DNA of 64,000 nucleotides from Oscarella lobularis (lineage: Eukaryota; Porifera; Homoscleromorpha; Homosclerophorida; Oscarellidae): positions 1 through 64,000 of the forward strand of contig NC_089191.1 of the NCBI RefSeq assembly GCF_947507565.1, written 5' to 3'. Numbering within the stretch: the stretch's first letter is position 1; each line of letters begins with the position of its first letter. Shown here in pieces: positions 12,336 to 25,465 of the stretch. The notes under the pieces were generated by a model. That model saw only the letters and a program-made list of their open reading frames with translations, was not told where the DNA came from and did no database searches. Made by a program: the position numbers and the translations under genes.

Positions 12336-14100
12336 CAGGGGGTGTATATATTCTGGCAGGCGGTGTACGTTCTCCGCCAGCAGGCGGTGTACATATTCCG
12401 GCAGGCGGTGTATATATTCCGGCGGGCGGTGTAAATATTATGGCTGGCGGTGTATACATTCTGGCAGGCGGTGTAAGTACTCAGCCAGCAGGCGGTGTAT
12501 ATATTCCGGCAGGCGGCGAACGTACTCCACCAGCAGGCGGTGTATGTATTCCGGCAGGCGGTGTAGATATTCCGGCAGGCGGTGTAAATATTCCGGCAGG
12601 CGGCGTAGATATTCCGGCAGGCGGCGTATATATTCCGGGAGGCGGTGTACGTACTCCGCCGGCAGGCGGTGTATATATTCTGGCAGGCGGGGTACGTACT
12701 CCGCCGGCAGGCGGAGTATATATTCCGGCAAGCGGTGTATATATTCTGGCAGGCGGTGTAAGTACTCAGCCAGCAGGCGGTGTATATTTTCCGGCAAGCG
12801 GTATACGTACTCCGCCAGCAGGCGGTGTATATATTCCGGCAGGCGGTGTATATATTCCGGCAAGCGGTGTACGTACTCCGACAGCAGGCGGTGTAGATAT
12901 TCTGGCAGGCGGTGTACGTACTCCGCCAGCAGGCGGTGTATATATTCCTGCACGCGGTGTAGATATTCTGGCAGGCAGTGTACGTACTCCGCCCGCAGGC
13001 GGTGTATATATTCCGGCAGGCGGTGTATATATTCTGGCAGGCGGTGTAAGTAGTCCGCAAGCAGGCGGTGTATATATTCCGGCAGGCGGTGTACGTACTC
13101 CTCCAGCAGGCGGTGTATATATTCTGGCAGGCGGTGTACGTACTCCGCCAGCAGGCGGTGTATATATTCCGGCAGGCGGTGTATATATTCCGGAAAGCGG
13201 TGTACGTACCCCGCCGGCAGGCGGTGTATATATTCCGGCAGGCGGCGTATATATTCCGCCAGGCGGTGTATATATTCAGGCAGGCGGTGTATATATTCTG
13301 GCAGGCGGTGTAAGTACTCAGCCAGAAGGCGGTGTATTTTTTCCGGCAAGCGGTGTACGTACTCCGCCAGCAGGCGGTGTAGATATTCCTGCAGGCGGTG
13401 TACGTACTCCGCCGGCAGGCGGTGTATATATTCTGGCAGGAGGGGTACGTACTCCGCCGGCAGGCGGTGTATATATTCCGGCAAGCGGTGTATATATTCC
13501 GGCAGGCGGTGTATATATTCCGGCAGGCGGTGTACGTACTCCGCCGGCAGGCGGTGTATATATTCCGGCAGGCGGTGTACGTACTCCGCCGGCAGGCGGT
13601 GTATATATTCCGGCAGGCGGTGTACGTACTCCGCCGGCAGGCGGTTTAGATATTCTGGCAGGCGGTGTAAGTACTCCGCCTGCAGGCCGTGTATATATTC
13701 TGGCAGGCGGTGTACGTACTCCGCCGGCAGGCGGTGTATATATTCCTGCAGGCGGTGTATATATTCCGGCAAGCGGTGTACGTACTCCGCCGGCAGGCGG
13801 TGTATATATTCCGGCAGGCGGTGTATATATTCCGGCAGGCGTGTACGTACTCCGCCGGCAAGCGGTGTATACATTCCGGCAGGCGGTGTATATATTCCGG
13901 CAAGCTGTGTACGTACTCCGCCGGCAGGCGGTGTATATATTCCGGCAGGCGTGTACGTACTCCGCCGGCAAGCGGTGTATACATTCCGGCAGGCGGTGTA
14001 TATATTCCGGCAAGCGGTGTACGTACTCCGCCGGCAAGCGGTGTATATATTCCGGCAGGCGGTGTATATATTCCGGCAAGCGGTGTATATATTCCGGCAA

Positions 14101-14352
14101 GAAACTACAACGGCTACAACTACAACAACTACCACAACGGCTACAAAGGTACAACTACTACAACGACTACAACGGCTACAATGACTACAATGACTGCAAC
14201 GGCTACAATGACTACAACGACTACAATCACTACAATGACTACAACGACTACAACGGCTACAACGGCTACAACGGCTACAATGACTACAATGACTGCAACG
14301 GCTACAACGACTACAACGGCTACAACGACTACAACGACTACAACGGCTACAA
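14101..14352. repeat. CTACAACGG/CTACAATGA block 1 inside the satellite
   Basis: Tandem ACTACAACG, GCTACAATG and ACTGCAACG 9-mers. The left border is TTCCGGCAAGAAACTACAAC and the right border is CTACAACGG fused to GTGTATATATTCCGG. The same borders recur for the other four blocks. Confidence 0.93.
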
Positions 14353-15491
14353 CGGTGTATATATTCCGGAAGGCAGTGTACGTACTTTGCCGACAGGCGG
14401 TGTATATATTCCGGCAGGCGTGTACGTACTTCGCAGACATGCGGTGTATATATTCCGGCAGGCGTGTACGTACTCCGCCGGCAAGCGGTGTATATATTCC
14501 GGCAGGCGGTGTATATATTCCGGCAGACGGTGTATATATTCCGGCAGGCGGTGTATATATTCCGGCAGGCGGTGTATATATACCGGAAGGCGTGTACGTA
14601 CTCCGCCGGCAAGCGGTGTATATATTCCGGCAGGCGTGTACGTACTCCGCCGGCAAGCGGTGTATATATTCCGGCAGGCGTGTACGTACTCCGCCGGCAA
14701 GCGGTGTATATATTCCGGCAGGCGTGTACGTACTCCGCCGGCAAGCAGTCTATATATTCCGGCAGGCGTGTACGTACTCCGCCGGCAGGCGGTGTATATA
14801 TTCCGGCAGGCGGTCTATATATTCCGGCAGGCAGTGTACGTACTCCGCCAGAAGGCGGTGTATATATACCGGCAGGCGTGTACGTACTCCGCCGGCAGGC
14901 GGTGTATATACTCCGGAGAGCGGTGTATATATTCCGGAAGGCAGTGTACGTACTCCGCCGGCGGGCTTTGTATATATTCCGGCAAGCGGTGTATATATTA
15001 CGGCAAGCGGTGTACGTACTTCGCCGGAACGCGGTGTATATATTACGGCAAGCGGTGTACATACTCCGGAGGCAGGCGGTGTATATATTCCGGCAGGCGG
15101 TGTACGTACTCCGCCGGCAGGCGGTGTATATACTGCGGAAAGCGGTGTATATATTGCGGAAGGCAGTTTGCGTACTCCGCCGGAAGGCGGTGTATATATA
15201 CCGGCAGGCGTGTACGTACTCCGCCGGCAAGCGGTGTATATATTCCTGCAGGCGGTGTATATATTCCGGCAAGCGGTGTACGTACTCCGCCGGCAGGCGG
15301 TGTATATATTCCGGCAGGCGGTGTATATATTCCGGCAGGCGTGTACGTACTCTGCCGGCAAGCGGTGTATACATTCCGGCAGGCGGTGTATATATTCCGG
15401 CAAGCGGTGTACGTACTCCGCCGGCAGGCGGTGTATATATTCCGGCAGGCGGTGTATATATTCCGGCAAGCGGTGTATATATTCCGGCAAG

Positions 15492-15758
15492 AAACTACAA
15501 CGGCAACAACTACAACAACTACCACAACGGCTACAACGGCTACAATGACTACAATGACTGCAACGGCTACAATGACTACAACGACTACAATCACTACAAT
15601 GACTACAACGGCTACAACGACTACAACGGCTACAATGACTACAATGACTGCAACGGCTACAATGACTACAACGACTACAATCACTACAATGACTACAACG
15701 ACTACAACGGCTACAACGGCTACAACGACTACAACGACTACAACGGCTACAACGGTGT
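15492..15758. repeat. CTACAACGG block 2
   Basis: Same 9-mers and the same borders as block 1; one internal CGGCAACAACTAC variant near the left end. Confidence 0.93.
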
Positions 15759-16387
15759 ATATATTCCGGAAGGCAGTGTACGTACTTTGCCGACAGACAG
15801 TGTATATATTACGGAAGCGGTGTACATACTCCGCGGGCAGGCGGTGTATATATACCGGCAGGCGTGTACGTACTCTGCCAGCAGGCGGTGTATATATTCC
15901 GGCAAGCGGTGTATATATTCCGGAAGGCAGTGTACGTACTTTGCCGACAGGCGGTGTATATATTCCGGCAGGCGTGTAAGTACTCCGCCGACAGGCGGTG
16001 TATATATTCCGGCAGGCGTGTAAGTACTCCGCCGACAGGCGGTGTATATATTCCGGCAGGCGTGTACGTACTCCGCCGGCAGGCGGTGTATATATTCCGG
16101 AAAGCGGTGTATATATTCCGGAAGGCGGTGTACGTACTCCGCCGGAAGGCGGTGTATATATACCGGCAGGCGTGTACGTACTCCGCCGGCAAGCGGTGTA
16201 TATATTCCGGCAGGCGGTGTATGTATTCCGGCAAGCGGTGTACGTACTCCGCCGGCAAGCGGTGTATACATTCCGGCAGGCGGTGTATATATTCCGGCAA
16301 GCGGTGTACGTACTCCGCCGGCAGGCGGTGTATATATTCCGGCAGGCGGTGTATATATTCCGGCAAGCGGTGTATATATTCCGGCAA

Positions 16388-16860
16388 GAAACTACAACGG
16401 CTACAACTACAACAACTACTACAACGGCTACAAAGGCTACAAAGGCTACAACCACTACAACGGCTACAACGACTACAACGACTACAACGGCTACAAAGGT
16501 ACAACTACTACAACGACTACAACGGCTACAATGACTACAATGACTGCAACGGCTACAATGACTACAACGACTACAATCACTACAATGACTACAACGGCTA
16601 CAACGGCTACAACGGCTACAATGACTACAATGACTGCAACGGCTACAACGACTACAACGGCTACAACGACTACAACGGCTACAATGACTACAATGACTGC
16701 AACGGCTACAATGACTACAACGACTACAATCACTACAATGACTACAACGACTACAATGACTACAACGGCTACAACGGCTACAATGACTACAATGACTGCA
16801 ACGGCTACAACGACTACAACGGCTACAACGACTACAACGACTACAACGGCTACAACGGTG
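16388..16860. repeat. CTACAACGG block 3
   Basis: Longer version containing a GGCTACAAAGGCTACAACC insert near its left end and an internal duplication. It is followed by TATATATTCCGGAAGGCAGT as in the other blocks. Confidence 0.93.
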
Positions 16861-17467
16861 TATATATTCCGGAAGGCAGTGTACGTACTTTGCCGACAGA
16901 CACTGTATATATTACGGAAGCGGTGTACATACTCCGCGGGCAGGCGGTGTATATATACCGGCAGGCCTGTACGTACTCTGCCAGCAGGCGGTGTATATAT
17001 TCCGGCAAGCGGTGTATATATTCCGGAAGGCAGTGTACGTACTTTGCCGACAGGCGGTGTATATATTCCGGCAGGCGTGTAAGTACTCCGCCGACAGGCG
17101 GTGTATATATTCCGGCAGGCGTGTACGTACTCCGCCGGCAGGCGGTGTATATATTCCGGAAAGCTGTGTATATATTCCGGAAGGCGGTGTACGTACTCCG
17201 CAGGAAGGCGGTGTATATATACCGGCAGGCGTGTACGTACTCCGCCGGCAAGCGGTGTATATATTCCGGCAGGCGGTGTATGTATTCCGGCAAGCGGTGT
17301 ACGTACTCCGCCGGCAGGCGGTGTATATATTCCGGCAGGCGGTGTATATATTCCGGCAGGCGGTGTATATATTCCGGCAAGCGGTGTACGTACTCCGCCG
17401 GCAGGCGGTGTATATATTCCGGCAGGCGGTGTATATATTCCGGCAAGCGGTGTATATATTCCGGCAA

Positions 17468-17912
17468 GAAACTACAACGGCTACAACTACAACAACTACC
17501 ACAACGGCTACAAAGGCTACAAAGGTACAACTACTACAACGACTACAACGGCTACAATGACTACAATGACTGCAACGGCTACAATGACTACAACGACTAC
17601 AATCACTACAATGACTACAACGGCTACAACGGCTACAACTGCTACAATGACTACAATGACTGCAACGGCTACAACGACTACAACGGCTACAACGACTACA
17701 ACGGCTACAATGACTACAATGACTGCAACGGCTACAATGACTACAACGACTACAATCACTACAATGACTACAACGGCTACAACGACTACAACGGCTACAA
17801 TGACTACAATGACTGCAACGGCTACAATGACTACAACGACTACAATCACTACAATGACTACAACGACTACAACGGCTACAACGACTACAACGACTACAAC
17901 GGCTACAACGGT
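17468..17912. repeat. CTACAACGG block 4
   Basis: Same borders and internal order as block 3, with an extra copy of the ATGACTACAATGACTGCAAC module. Confidence 0.93.
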
Positions 17913-19546
17913 GTATATATTCCGGAAGGCAGTGTACGTACTTTGCCGACAGGCGGTGTATATATTTCGGCAGGCGTGTACGTACTCCGCCGACAGGCGG
18001 TGTATATATTCCGGCAGGCGTGTACGTACTCCGCCGGCAGGCGGTGTATATATTCCTGCAGGCGTGTACGTACTCTGCCAGCAGGTGGTGTATATATTAC
18101 GGCAAGCGGTGTACGTACTCCGCCGGCAGGCGGTGTATATATTCCGGCAAGCGGTGTATATATTCCGGCAGGCGGTGTATATATTCCTGCAGGCGTGTAC
18201 GTACTCTGCCAGCAGGTGGTGTATATATTACGGCAAGCGGTGTACGTACTCCGCCGGCAGGCGGTGTATATATTCCGGCAGGCGGTGTATATATTCCGGC
18301 AGGCGTGTACGTACTCCGCCGGCAAGCGGTGTATATTTACCGGCAGGCAGTGTATATATTCCGGCAGGCGGTGTACGTACACAGCCGGCAGGCGGTGTAT
18401 ATATTCCGGCAGGCGTGTACGTACTCCGCCGGCAGGCGGTGTATATATTCCGGCAGGCGTGTACGTACTCCGCCGGCAGGCGGTGTATATATTCCGGCAG
18501 GCGGTGTACGTACTCCGCCGGCAGGCGGTGTATATATTCTGGAAAGCGGTGTATATATTCCGGCAGACAGTGTAGGAACACCGCCGGCAGGCGGTGTACA
18601 TATACCTGCAGGCGTGTACGTACTCCGCCGGCAAGCGGTGTATGTATTCCGGCAGGCGGTGTATATATTCCGGGAGGCGGTGTATATATTCCGGCAGGCG
18701 GTGTATATATTCCGGCAGGCGGTGTATATATACCGGCAGGCGTGTACGTACTCCGCCGGCAAGCGGTGTATATATTCCGGCAGGCGTGTACGTACTCCGC
18801 TGGCAAGCGGTGTATATATTCCGGCAGGCGTGTACGTACTCCGCCGGCAAGCGGTGTATATATTCCGGCAGGCGTGTACGTACTCCGCCGGCAAGCGGTG
18901 TAGATATTCCGGCAGGCGTGTACGTACTCCGCCGGCAGGCGGTGTATATATTCCGGCAGGCGGTGTATATATTCCAGCAGGCGGTGTATATATTCCGGCA
19001 GGCGGTGTACGTACTCCGCCGGCAGGCGGTGTATATATACCGGCAGGCGGTGTATATATTCCGGAAAGCGGTGTATATATTCCGGAAGGCGGTGTACGTA
19101 CTCCGCCGGAAGGCGGTGTATATATACCGGCAGGCGGTGTATATATTCCGGCAGGCGGTGTATATATTCCTGCAGGCGGTGTATATATTCCGGCAAGCGG
19201 TGTACGTACTCCGCCGGCAGGCGGTGTATATATTCCGGCAGGCGGTGTATATATTCCGGCAGGCGGTGTACGTACTCCGCCGGCAGGCGGTGTATATATT
19301 CCGGAAAGCGGTGTATATATTCCGGAAGGCGGTGTACGTACTCCGCCGGCAGGCGGTGTATATATTCCGGCAGGCGGTGTATATATTCCGGCAGGCGTGT
19401 ACGTACTCCGCCGGCAAGTGGTGTATACATTCCGGCAGGCGGTGTATATATTCCGGCAAGCGGTGTACGTACTCCGGCTGCAGGCGGTGTATATATTCCG
19501 GCAGGCGGTGTATATATTCCGGCAAGCGGTGTATATATTCCGGCAA

Positions 19547-19850
19547 GAAACTACAACGGCTACAACTACAACAACTACCACAACGGCTACAAAGGCTACA
19601 AAGGCTACAACCACTACAACGGCTACAACGACTACAACGACTACAACGGCTACAAAGGTACAACTACTACAACGACTACAACGGCTACAATGACTACAAT
19701 GACTGCAACGGCTACAATGACTACAACGACTACAATCACTACAATGACTACAACGACTACAACGGCTACAACGGCTACAACGGCTACAATGACTACAATG
19801 ACTGCAACGGCTACAACGACTACAACGGCTACAACGACTACAACGGTGTA
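19547..19850. repeat. CTACAACGG block 5
   Basis: Same borders and start as block 3 (AAAGGCTACAAAGGCTACAA), shorter at the right end. Confidence 0.93.
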
Positions 19851-20779
19851 TATATTCCGGAAGGCAGTGTACGTACTTTGCCGACAGGCAGTGTATATAT
19901 TACGGAAGCGGTGTACATACTCCGCGGGCAGGCGGTGTATATATACCGGCAGGCGTGTACGTACTCTGCCAGCAGGCGGTGTATATATTCCGGCAAGCGG
20001 TGTATATATTCCGGAAGGCAGCGTACGTACTTTGCCGACAGGCGGTGTATATATTCCGGCAGGCGTGTACGTACTCCGCCGACAGGCGGTGTATATATTC
20101 CGGCAGGCGTGTACGTACTCCGCCGGCAGGCGGTGTATATATTCCTGCAGGCGTGTACGTACTCTGCCAGCAGGCGGTGTATATATTACGGCAAGCGGTG
20201 TACGTACTCCGCCGGCAGGCGGTGTATATATTCCGGGAAGCGGTGTATATATTCCGGCAGGCGGTGTATATATATTCCGGCAAGCGGTGTACGTACTCCG
20301 CCGGCAGGCGGTGTATATATTCCGGCAGGCGGTGTATATATTCCGGCAGGCGTGTACGTACTCCGCCGGCAAGCGGTGTATATATACCGGCAGGCGTGTA
20401 CGTACACCGCCGGCAAGCGGTGTATATATTCCGGCAGGCGGTGTATATATTCCGGCAGGCGTGTACGTACTCCGCCGACAGGCGGTGTATATATTCCGGC
20501 AGGCGGTGTATATATTCCGGCAAGCGGTGTACGTACTCCGCCGGAAGGCGGTGTATATATTCCGGCAGGCGGTGTATATATTCCGGCAAGCGGTGTACGT
20601 ACTCCGCCGGCAGGCGGTGTATATATTCCGGAAAGCGGTGTATATATTCCGGAAGGCAGTGTATATATTCCGGCAGGCGTGTACGTACTCCGCCGGCAGG
20701 CGGTGTATATATTCCGGCAGGCGTGTACGTACTCCGCCGGCAGGCGGTGTATATACTCCGGAGAGCGGTGTAATGACGC

Positions 20780-22668
20780 GTTTCTCTCGAGTCAGGGTAG
20801 CGGCATGAGCGCGGAAGGAACGAGACGATTGCTGAGGAATTCCACGTGGCGGTCTGCTGGAGACGTCCATTCTCTGAACGCTGAGAAGGTACGTCGACGC
20901 CGGGAAGAGAGTCGCACCCAACGGTATCGGCGATTGAAGCAAACGTTGGACGCTCGACGTCGTCTGTCTCCACGGAACGAATCCAGGCGATTTTCCCGTT
21001 GGAAACAGGGGAGGAAGTCGGTTTTCTTTGCCGAGCTGCATTTCCGCATAGTCGTCGTCTTCGTCGCCAAAAAACGACACTTTCATCACTTGAAAATGCT
21101 GCGGGTTGATCTTGAGAGCGGCAGCCGTCTTCTCCGACTGTCCTTTAACGACTTGTTCGTCGTCGTGGTCGTCGTCGTCGTCGTGGTCAACGTCTTCATC
21201 GTCCATGTGAAAGGATTTTGCAAAGGAATCCTCGTCGTCGCTGTCGTCAGCGGAGTCTTTCATTTCAGTGTCGCCGTCCAATATGAGAGGAGTTTGAGTT
21301 TGTGACGGGATAGGATCGGAAAGCGGAAGACGCTTGAGTCGGCTTCGGCTGCTGATTGGCAGCCGCCGCCGCCGCCGCCGCCGCCGCTTCTCCTTTCTGA
21401 CGTTTCTTGGCAACCGCATTTTCCTCGTCGGAATCCTCGTCAACGAGGCCATACTTGGAAAAGTGATCAACCTATAGGGAAGAACGCCTGTAGAATAGAT
21501 AGACAAAAAACGCATGCCGTGTCTACCTTGAAAGTCCACGCTCCGCTTCCAGGTTCGTAGTCAATGAATGTCGCGCCCATTTTCGCCGTTAGACGCTCCA
21601 CTTTGTCAGAATAGCGCATTGATGCGAGTCGTTCAGGGTCCTAAAGAAAGAAAGAATATCGTATGAGAGCCATCTTCATTGGGTTTCAGAGTTTTTGCCT
21701 TGATTGCTTCTCGCGTCGATTTATCAATTGGCCACGTCTTTTCGAGGTACACAAACGCGCCTTTGTTCAATTCTTCGCCACAGGAAGGTTTGACGTCGTC
21801 GTCGTCGTCGGGATAGACGCAAATTTCTTTACGTCTTATATGAACTGAAAAAGATTAGTTTTCAAAAAAGCGAAGATCTAATCAATTAAAAATTTCACCG
21901 ATTTCGTCCAAATTCAATCCGCGAACATTCGTCTTCCCTTCGAAAACGACGTACCCGTATCCCTCTCTTCCTACCTTGAAGTCCTCCACTTCGATGGGCC
22001 CAGACGAATTGTGGGACGGAGCCAACGCTTGCAATTCGGCCAACGACGGCTTCATGTAATAACCGGGCCGCGTCAAAGTGATGCCCGTCGTCGGATCGAC
22101 TTTTCCCGTTCCACCCACCGAATCGGCGCCAGACGGACTCGCTCCGGAGGGAATGCTCTCGTCTCCGATCGCCGAAGACGCAGCGGGAGTGAATCCAGCG
22201 AACGTAGGAGGCTCCGCCAGCCCTCCAACGGTGCTCTCAGACGGAGTATAACTAAAACTTAAGAAAGAGAAAAGACTGAGAGCGAAGCCGGTTTTCTATT
22301 GAAATTTCTCCCACTCACGTATCCGAGAAGAGATTTCCGCCTGAGATTTCCCCCTGACGTCGTCTTCGGCGTGCTGCTGGCCACTTCGGAGCCGTTCTTG
22401 TTATGAGCGCGGAAAGAGCCGCGTTGGATGACGTCGACGTCGCGGCGGCGATGGCGGACTGTCCGACCGAAGGAGAAGCCCCTGATTGACTCGTATTGAA
22501 GGTCACACTTTTCTAAAACGATCTATGTAGTTGTTGAAGCTGCGTTCTGGACTACTACGACATTTACGTCTCGTGTCGATTTCGGCTTGATGACCAACGT
22601 CTTCACGCTCTTCCTAGGAACGAGCATATCGTGCTTCATCTTCGACAAATCCCATTCGTCGTCGTTGT
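20780..22668 (-). CDS. NUP98: NUP98-NUP96 nucleoporin precursor, internal fragment
   Basis: Nuclear pore precursor that cuts itself into NUP98 and NUP96. Six exons read on the minus strand: about 22,668-22,568 (LVPRKSVKTLVIKP), 22,512-22,319, 22,251-21,899 (start of the autoproteolytic domain: TRPGYY, GREGYGYVVFEG, LNLDEI), 21,844-21,699 (RRKEICVYPD, GEELNKGAFVYLE), 21,640-21,527 (DPERLASMRYSDKVERL) and 21,471 to about 20,780 (VDHFSKYGL). The HF-S cleavage site is at 21,460/21,459. The last exon continues into the NUP96 start (LKINPQHFQVMK). Its frame changes once between HFSKYG and that region. The N-terminal FG/GLEBS part and most of NUP96 are absent; tandem arrays begin within about 20 bp of both ends. 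It may be a real gene with satellite-filled introns, a stranded duplicate, or a misassembly. Confidence 0.88.
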
Positions 22669-22684
22669 CTGCGACTTCGAAAAG

Positions 22685-23005
22685 AATTGATTCTAAGGCC
22701 CTGAAGATAAAGTTGAGGGCATAAACTTCGATTCTAAGGCCCTGAAGATAAAGATGAGGGCCTAAACTTTGATTCTAAGGCCCTGAAGATAAAGTTGAGG
22801 GCATAAACTTCGATTTTAAGGTTCTGAAGATAAAGATGAGGGCCTAAACTTTGATTCTAAGGACCTAAAGATAAAGTTAAGGGCTTAAACTTTGATTCTA
22901 AGGAGCTAAAGATAAAGTTGAGGGCCTAAACTCTGTTTCTAAGGCCCTGAAGATAAAGTTGAGGGCCTAAACTTCGATTCTAAGGCATTGAAGATAAAGT
23001 TGAGG
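22685..23005. repeat. 41-bp minisatellite with AGGCCCT/AGGGCCT arms
   Basis: About seven copies of GATTCTAAGGCCCTGAAG, ATAAAGATGAGGGCCTAAAC. In the full copies AGGCCCT and AGGGCCT form perfect 7-nt arms around a 13-nt loop. It starts immediately upstream of the first visible NUP98 exon and runs into the 48-bp minisatellite at about 23,005. Confidence 0.93.
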
Positions 23006-24775
23006 GCCCAACGGGTCTCTCCTGCAATAAATTACAGCGAAATTACAGGGGTTAGCCAAAGGGTCTCTCCTGTAATAAATTAGAGCGAAACTACAGGGGC
23101 TAGCCAAAGGGTCCCTCCTGTAATAAATTACAGCGAAATTACAGGGGCTAGCCAAAGGGTCTCTCCTGTAATAAACTACAGCGAAATTACAGGGGGTTAG
23201 CCAACGGATCTCTCCTGTAATAAACTACAGCGAAAGTACAGGGGCTAGCCAAAGGGTCTCTCCTGTAATAAACTACAGCGAAATTACAGGGGGTTAGCAA
23301 ACGGGTCTCTCCTGTAATAAACTACAGCGAAATTACAGGAGGCTAGCCAACGGGTCTCTCCTGTAATAAATTACAGCGAAATTACAGGGGGTTAGCCAAC
23401 GGGTCTCTCCTGTAATAAATTACAGGGAATTAACAGGGGGTTAGCCAACGGGTCTCTCCTGTAATAAATTACAGCCAAATTAAAGAGGCTAGCCAACGGG
23501 TCTCTCCTGTAATAAACTACAGCGAAATTACAGGGGCTAGCCAACGGGTCTCTCCTGTAATAAATTACAGCGAATTTACAGGGGGTTAGTAAACGGGTCT
23601 CTCCTGTAATAAATTACAGCGAAATTACAGGGGGTTAGCAAACGGGTCTCTCCTGTAATAAATTACAGCGAAATTACTGGGGCTAGCCAAAGGGTCTCTC
23701 CTGTAATAAACTACAGCGAATTTACAGGGGGTTAGTAAACGGGTATCTCCTGTAATAAATTACAGCGAATTTACAGGGGGTTAGCAAACGGGTATCTCCT
23801 GTAATAAATTACAGCGAAATTACAGGGGGTTAGCAAACGGGTATCTCCTGTAATAAATTACAGCGAAATTACAGGGGGTTAGCAAACGGGTATCTCCTGT
23901 AATAAATTACAGCGAAATTACAGGGGGTTAGCAAACGGGTCTCTCCTGTAATAAATTACAGCGAAATTACTGGGGCTAGCCAAAGGGTCTCTCCTGTAAT
24001 AAATTACAGCGAATTTACAGGGGGTTAGCCAACGGGTCTCTCCTGTAATAAATTACAGCAAAATTACTGGGGCTAGCCAAAGGGTCTCTCCTGTAATAAA
24101 TTACAGCGAATTTACAGGGGATTAGCCAACGGGTCTCTCCTGTAATAAATTACAGCAAAATTACAGGAGGTTAGCCAACGGGTCTCTCCTGTAATAAATT
24201 ACAGCGAAATTACAGGGGGTTAGCAAACAAGTCTCTCCTGTAATAAATTACAGCGAAATTACACGGGCTAGCTAACGGGTCTCTCCTTTAATAAATTACA
24301 GCGAAATTACAGGGGCTAGCCAAAGGGTCTCTCCTGTAATAAATTACAGCGAAATTACAGGAGGTTAGCCAACGGGTCTCTCCTGTAATAAATTACAGCG
24401 AAATTACAGGAGGTTAGCCAACGGGTCTCTTCTGTAATAAATTACAGCGAAATTACAGGGGCTAGCCAAAGGGTCTCTCCTGTAATAAATTACAGCGAAA
24501 TTACAGGGGGCTAGCCAACGGGTCTCTCATGTAATAAATTACAGCGAATTTACAGGGGCTAGCCAACGGGTCTCTCCTGCAATAAATTACAGCGAAGTTA
24601 CAGGGGGCTAGCCAACGGGTCTCTCATGTAATAAATTACAGCGAATTTACAGGGGCTAGCCAACGGGTCTCTCCTGCAATAAATTACAGCGAAGTTACAG
24701 GGGGCTAGCCAACGGGTCTCTCATGTAATAAATTACAGCGAATTTACAGGGGCTAGCCAACGGGTCTCTCCTGTA
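23005..24775. repeat. 48-bp minisatellite, block 2
   Basis: About 37 copies of the 47-49-bp unit with CTGTAAT-AA-ATTACAG. From about 24,500 a two-unit period (ACGGGTCTCTCATG alternating with ACGGGTCTCTCCTG) is repeated three times. The right end CTCTCCTGTAAGGACAAATTG is the same join as at 8,766. Confidence 0.97.
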
Positions 24776-25465
24776 AGGACAAATTGTCCCCAGGACAAAT
24801 TGTCCCAGGAGAAATTGTCCACAGGAAAAATTGTCCCCAGGACAAATTGTCCCAGGACAAATTGTCGCAGGACAATTTGTCCTGGGGAAAATTGTCCCCA
24901 GGACAAATCGTCCCAGGACAAATTGTCCCATGACAAATTGTCCCAGGACAAATTGTCCCCAGGAAAAATTGTCCCCAGGACAAATTGCCCCAGGACAAAT
25001 TGTCCCAGGACAAATTGTCGCAGGACAATTTGTCCTGGGGAAAATTGTCCCCAGGACAAATCGTCCCAGGACAAATTGTCCCATGACAAATTGTCCCAGG
25101 ACAAATTGTCCCCAGGAAAAATTGTCCCCAGGACAAATTGCCCCAGGACAAATTGTCCCAGGACAAATTGTCGCAGGACAATTTGTCCTGGGGAAAATTG
25201 TCCCCAGGACAAATCGTCCCAGGACAAATTGTCCCATGACAAATTGTCCCAGGACAAATTGTCCCCAGGAAAAATTGTCCCCAGGACAAATTGCCCCAGG
25301 ACAAATTGTCCCAGGACAAATTGTCCCCAGGACAAATTGTCCCAGGAAAAATTGTCCCCAGGACAAATTGTCCCAGGACAAATTGTCCCAGGACACTGGG
25401 ACAAATTGTCCCAGGACAAATTGTCCAAGGAAAAATTGTCCAAGGACAAATTGTCCCAGGACAAC
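24776..25465. repeat. GGACAAATTGTCC array, block 4
   Basis: The 15/16-bp unit again, with a clear higher-order period of about 153 bp seen three times: CAATTTGTCCTGGGGAAAAT at about 24,873, 25,026 and 25,179. Confidence 0.96.

Larger units (their letters stand above)
12330..20770. repeat. 8.4-kb GGTGTATATATTCCGGCAGGC satellite
   Basis: Two interleaved units make the array: a 21-mer, GGTGTATATATTCCGGCAGGC, and a 24-mer, GGTGTACGTACTCCGCCGGC plus AGGC. The 24-mer holds the palindrome GTACGTAC and the inverted repeat CCGCC-GGCA-GGCGG. Both unit lengths divide by three and lack stops, so frames up to 1,179 codons are open on both strands; none is a credible gene. Five blocks of CTACAACGG-type 9-mers are embedded (listed separately). 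The array abuts NUP98-NUP96 coding sequence at its right end. Confidence 0.97.

Noticed and set aside
12440-15979. Open frames of up to 1,179 codons on both strands in the GGTGTATATATTCCGGCAGGC satellite
   Set aside because: Unit lengths of 21, 24 and 9 bp keep frames open by arithmetic. The same DNA is open in several frames and both strands, with no start context, domain or splice structure.
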